Shown: positions 60,268 to 61,999 of the stretch, piece by piece
How positions within the stretch are numbered: position 1 is the first letter of the stretch
Layout: each line of letters opens with the position of its first letter
Program-made: the position numbers and the translations under genes
The notes under the pieces: model-generated
Told to the model about the DNA's origin: nothing
What the model saw: only the letters and a program-made list of their open reading frames with translations
Database searches by the model: none
Assembly: GCF_014651115.1 (NCBI RefSeq)
Contig: NZ_BMWG01000009.1
Location: forward strand, 188,042-250,040
Length of the DNA stretch: 61,999 bases
Reading direction: 5' to 3'
DNA from: Streptomyces inusitatus
GTDB lineage: Bacteria; Actinomycetota; Actinomycetes; Streptomycetales; Streptomycetaceae

Positions 60268-60507
60268 TCATCGCACGATCGCGCCGAAGGCGGTGGGGCC
60301 GACGGCGATATCGTCCTCACCTGGTTTTGAGGCATCCGAGCCGGTTCGCGACTTCTCTCCGCACCCCGGGAAGCCGTGCGCGCTGCGGCCGCCCATGACC
60401 CCAGGGCACCCCGAGGCGGAGAGCGCCGAGGTGGTGGAGAGGCTCAGTCCGGCGAACCGACCAGATGCGGAGAGGTCAAACACCGATGGCGAGCCGGGTG
60501 ACGACAT
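60268..60507 (-). pseudogene. Decayed duplicate of the FG-GAP protein C-terminus
   Basis: The reading AGLSLSTTSALSASGCPG, then GGRSAHGFPGCGEKS and KPGEDDIAVGPTAFGAIVR parallels the last 60 residues of the neighbouring FG-GAP protein (AGMSLAATPTMLYVG, VEGHAVHGFPWN, KPGEGGIPAGSTAFGAVVR). Only this end is left; no blades or signal are attached. It is a truncated tandem duplicate, or the scar of a replaced paralogue. Confidence 0.75.
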
Positions 60508-61084
60508 CGGTGCGGTGCGGTGCGATCGGTGCGGTGCGCAGGGCGACGCGAATCAATGCGGCCCGTTGTCTACCGTCGGCCGCGGCTTGAAGAGGGCCAT
60601 CGCGACATCGCTAAGCCCTTCTCCATTGAGCCGCCTAAGCCGTCGTCACCACCCGCGCGAATGGCGGCGACCACCGGCCGGGCGGAATCAGCCCCCGAGC
60701 CCGGGGAGAACGACGCCGTCACGGCCGGAGCCGCGATGCCACGCCGCCGGGCCTCCGCTCTGGGCATCGACAGATCTCCACCTTGATCATTAACAATTAC
60801 CGTTCGCGATCATGACGTGACGGAACAGTGGACACAAGACCCCATGTCCAACTTGCCCCAATTGCTGACGGTCACGGCTTCATTACGGATCGCAATTGAC
60901 TGGCCATTCGCTCGCCCATGCATGGCAGATGCACGGAAGACGAATCAATGCGAAGGGCCCACCGTCGAATGTGCGCGTCCCCGACGCCTCGGCGTACTGC
61001 CCGAGCCGGTGCGACGGGATGGCAGTGGCGGCGGGTCCGCCGGTTCGGGAGACCCGGAGACGGGGCGGAGTCCCGGGATGACGG
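60508..61084. other. Gene-free region with AT-rich patches and a 12-bp direct repeat
   Basis: No supported gene. Positions 60785-60920 are AT-rich compared with the genome and may hold the promoter of the toxin cassette. CGAATCAATGCG occurs at 60549-60560 and again at 60941-60952. A 65-residue reverse frame at 60570-60767 with a fair ribosome site has no family and may be the decayed 5' part of the FG-GAP duplicate. Confidence 0.45.
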
Positions 61085-61939
61085 TCAGCCGGAGGGAGTG
61101 GCGGAGGAGGACTCAGGGACCGGGAGGTTGAAGACGTGGTCGGGGGTGACGATTTCGGTGATCGCCCGGCCGAAGAGGGTGCTGGGTTCGGTCTCGCCGT
61201 GGAGGATGTCGGTGTTGAGGAGTACGACGAGTGTCGCCCCGGGTTCGGGCAGATGGATGACCAGGCACTCGTAGCCGGGCAGTGAGCCGTTGTGGCCGAT
61301 CCAGCCCTGGACGTTGAAGATGCCGAGGCCGTATCCCGTCCCGGGGATGGCGGTGGGGCCGGTCTTGAGGCGCTCGGCCTGGGTCTCGGGGGTCAGCAGG
61401 GTGCCGGTGGCGACGGTCTTGGCCCAGCTGCGCAGATCGGGGAGGTCGGAGATCATCGCGCCGGCGGCCCAGCCCCAGGAGGGATTCCAGTCCGTGGCGT
61501 CCTCGATCTCGCCGGTGGCGGTCTGGTCGGTGTAGCCGTGGGCGTGCGGGCTGGGGAACTCCGCGCCGGTGGGGAAGAGGGTGCGGGAGAGCCCGGCGGG
61601 CTCCAGGACGTTCTGCTGGATGAATTCGCCGAGCGGCAGTCCGCCGGCCTTCTCGATGACCAGGCCGAGCAGGATGAGGTTGGTGTTGGAGTAGTCGAAC
61701 TTCTCGCCCGGCTGGAACTGGATCGGGTGCTTGAAGGAGTAGTCGAGCAACTCCTCGGGGGTGAAGGGCCGTTCGGGATCCGAGGTCAGGGCCTTGAAGA
61801 AAGCGTCGTCCTCGGAGTAGTTGAACAGCCCGCTCCGCATGCCGGCGAGGTCGCGCAGGGTGATCCGGTCCCCGTTGGGGACGCCCAGGACATAGTCGCC
61901 GATCGGGTCGTCGAGGCCGACTTCGCCCTGGTCGACTAG
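61085..61939 (-). pseudogene. Serine hydrolase (class C beta-lactamase/DD-peptidase family), 5' end removed by IS
   Basis: The remaining ~284 codons encode LVDQGEVGLDDPIGDYVLG, then LRDLAGMRSGLFNYSED, the Tyr motif YSNTNLILLG and the third motif HNGSLPGY. The N-terminal region with the catalytic SxxK and the signal peptide is missing: family similarity stops exactly at the CTAG next to the insertion sequence end, and an in-frame TGA follows. The gene is therefore interrupted. Its product would have been an exported serine hydrolase. Confidence 0.85.
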
Positions 61940-61999
61940 GCCGTTTCTTAGCGATCACCTTGCTGACCAGATGTGGATGGCGGCGAGGTGGAGTCCGGC
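61940..61999 (-). mobile_element. End of an IS5-like insertion sequence (partial)
   Basis: The window ends inside an insertion sequence. Its terminus starts next to CTAG (61936-61939), a target favoured by IS5-type elements, and includes the transposase 3' end. The remainder lies outside the window, so the second inverted repeat and the target duplication cannot be checked. Confidence 0.7.
61955..61999 (-). CDS. Transposase C-terminus (partial)
   Basis: The visible 14 codons read AGLHLAAIHIWSAR followed by TGA. This is the standard C-terminal signature of IS5-family DDE transposases in actinobacteria (AGLHxAAIxxWSAR). The catalytic domain is outside the window. Confidence 0.75.
   Translation of the reverse strand, partial: AGLHLAAIHIWSAR

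Noticed and set aside
60570..60767. 65-residue reverse frame with a fair ribosome site
   Set aside because: No family and unusual composition; may be a remnant of the FG-GAP duplicate but cannot be supported as a gene.
60817..61131. 104-residue + strand frame in the gene-free region
   Set aside because: It spans AT-rich non-coding DNA and the end of the serine hydrolase, with no coding-like third-position bias.

Overview
The window looks like a stretch of a Streptomyces chromosome. It is very GC-rich with strong third-position G/C bias. Family content also fits: a melC tyrosinase pair, Tat-type secreted enzymes, a SpoIIE/PAS/GAF phosphatase, a DUF574-type methyltransferase, a resuscitation-promoting-factor protein and a class F sortase. 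From memory only, the order sdhCAB/LysR, a PAS-GGDEF-EAL protein (RmdA, SCO0928) and an Rpf-LysM-M23 protein beside 6-phosphogluconate dehydrogenase (SCO0974/SCO0975) recalls the SCO092x-SCO097x arm region of S. coelicolor. The species is not determined. No tRNA, rRNA or CRISPR array was seen. Both window edges are abnormal: the first ~95 bases are a G/C homopolymer-like run, and the last 60 bases are the end of an insertion sequence.

Layout. 0.1-5.5 kb: sugar-type ABC solute-binding lipoprotein with a palindromic operator over its promoter, dodecin, LLM flavin oxidoreductase, UvrA2-like ATPase. 5.5-6.7 kb: melC1-melC2 tyrosinase operon. 7.1-11.5 kb: sdhCAB operon facing a LysR regulator across a T-N11-A palindrome. 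11.6-14.6 kb: c-di-GMP enzyme (rmdA-like) coupled to a SAM methyltransferase. 15.1-17.4 kb: two related secreted membrane-anchored proteins next to a class F sortase. 17.5-20.8 kb: class A beta-lactamase, polysaccharide deacetylase, CapA-like lipoprotein. 21.1-22.4 kb: ECF-type sigma factor and an unknown protein. 22.5-27.2 kb: co-directional LytTR regulator, small protein, DUF485 protein, sodium/solute symporter and LytS-type kinase, probably one nutrient-sensing unit. 27.3-36.7 kb: FG-GAP protein, Fpg/Nei glycosylase, WS/DGAT acyltransferase, SpoIIE phosphatase, DUF6777 lipoprotein, DUF1990 protein and lipase-maturation-factor membrane protein. 36.8-41.5 kb: an orphan 57-residue ORF, a DHFR-family remnant, an SDR oxidoreductase, a GlgA-like glycosyltransferase and an FhuF-like Fe-S protein. 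41.7-47.0 kb: DMT transporter, rpfD-like peptidoglycan hydrolase, 6-phosphogluconate dehydrogenase, small proline-rich protein, GNAT, panD.

47.1-62 kb is the accessory part. An integrase C-terminal remnant and a strong terminator border a reverse-strand cassette that reads FG-GAP protein, LamG protein, a 2313-residue RHS protein ending in a Hint domain plus nuclease-like tip, and a putative immunity gene. The toxin tip and immunity gene look less GC-rich than the RHS body. Upstream of the cassette lie a decayed copy of the FG-GAP C-terminus and a serine-hydrolase gene cut by an IS5-like element at a CTAG site. The cassette has the layout of a surface-displayed polymorphic toxin, and its flanks record recombination, duplication and transposition.

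The best candidates for something undescribed are the RHS toxin/immunity pair with its LamG and FG-GAP partners, the sortase with two substrates that lack LPXTG but share a GGLGGS motif, the kinase/symporter/LytTR unit, and the orphan 57-residue gene. Gene starts were chosen from ribosome binding sites and family N-termini and are inferences.
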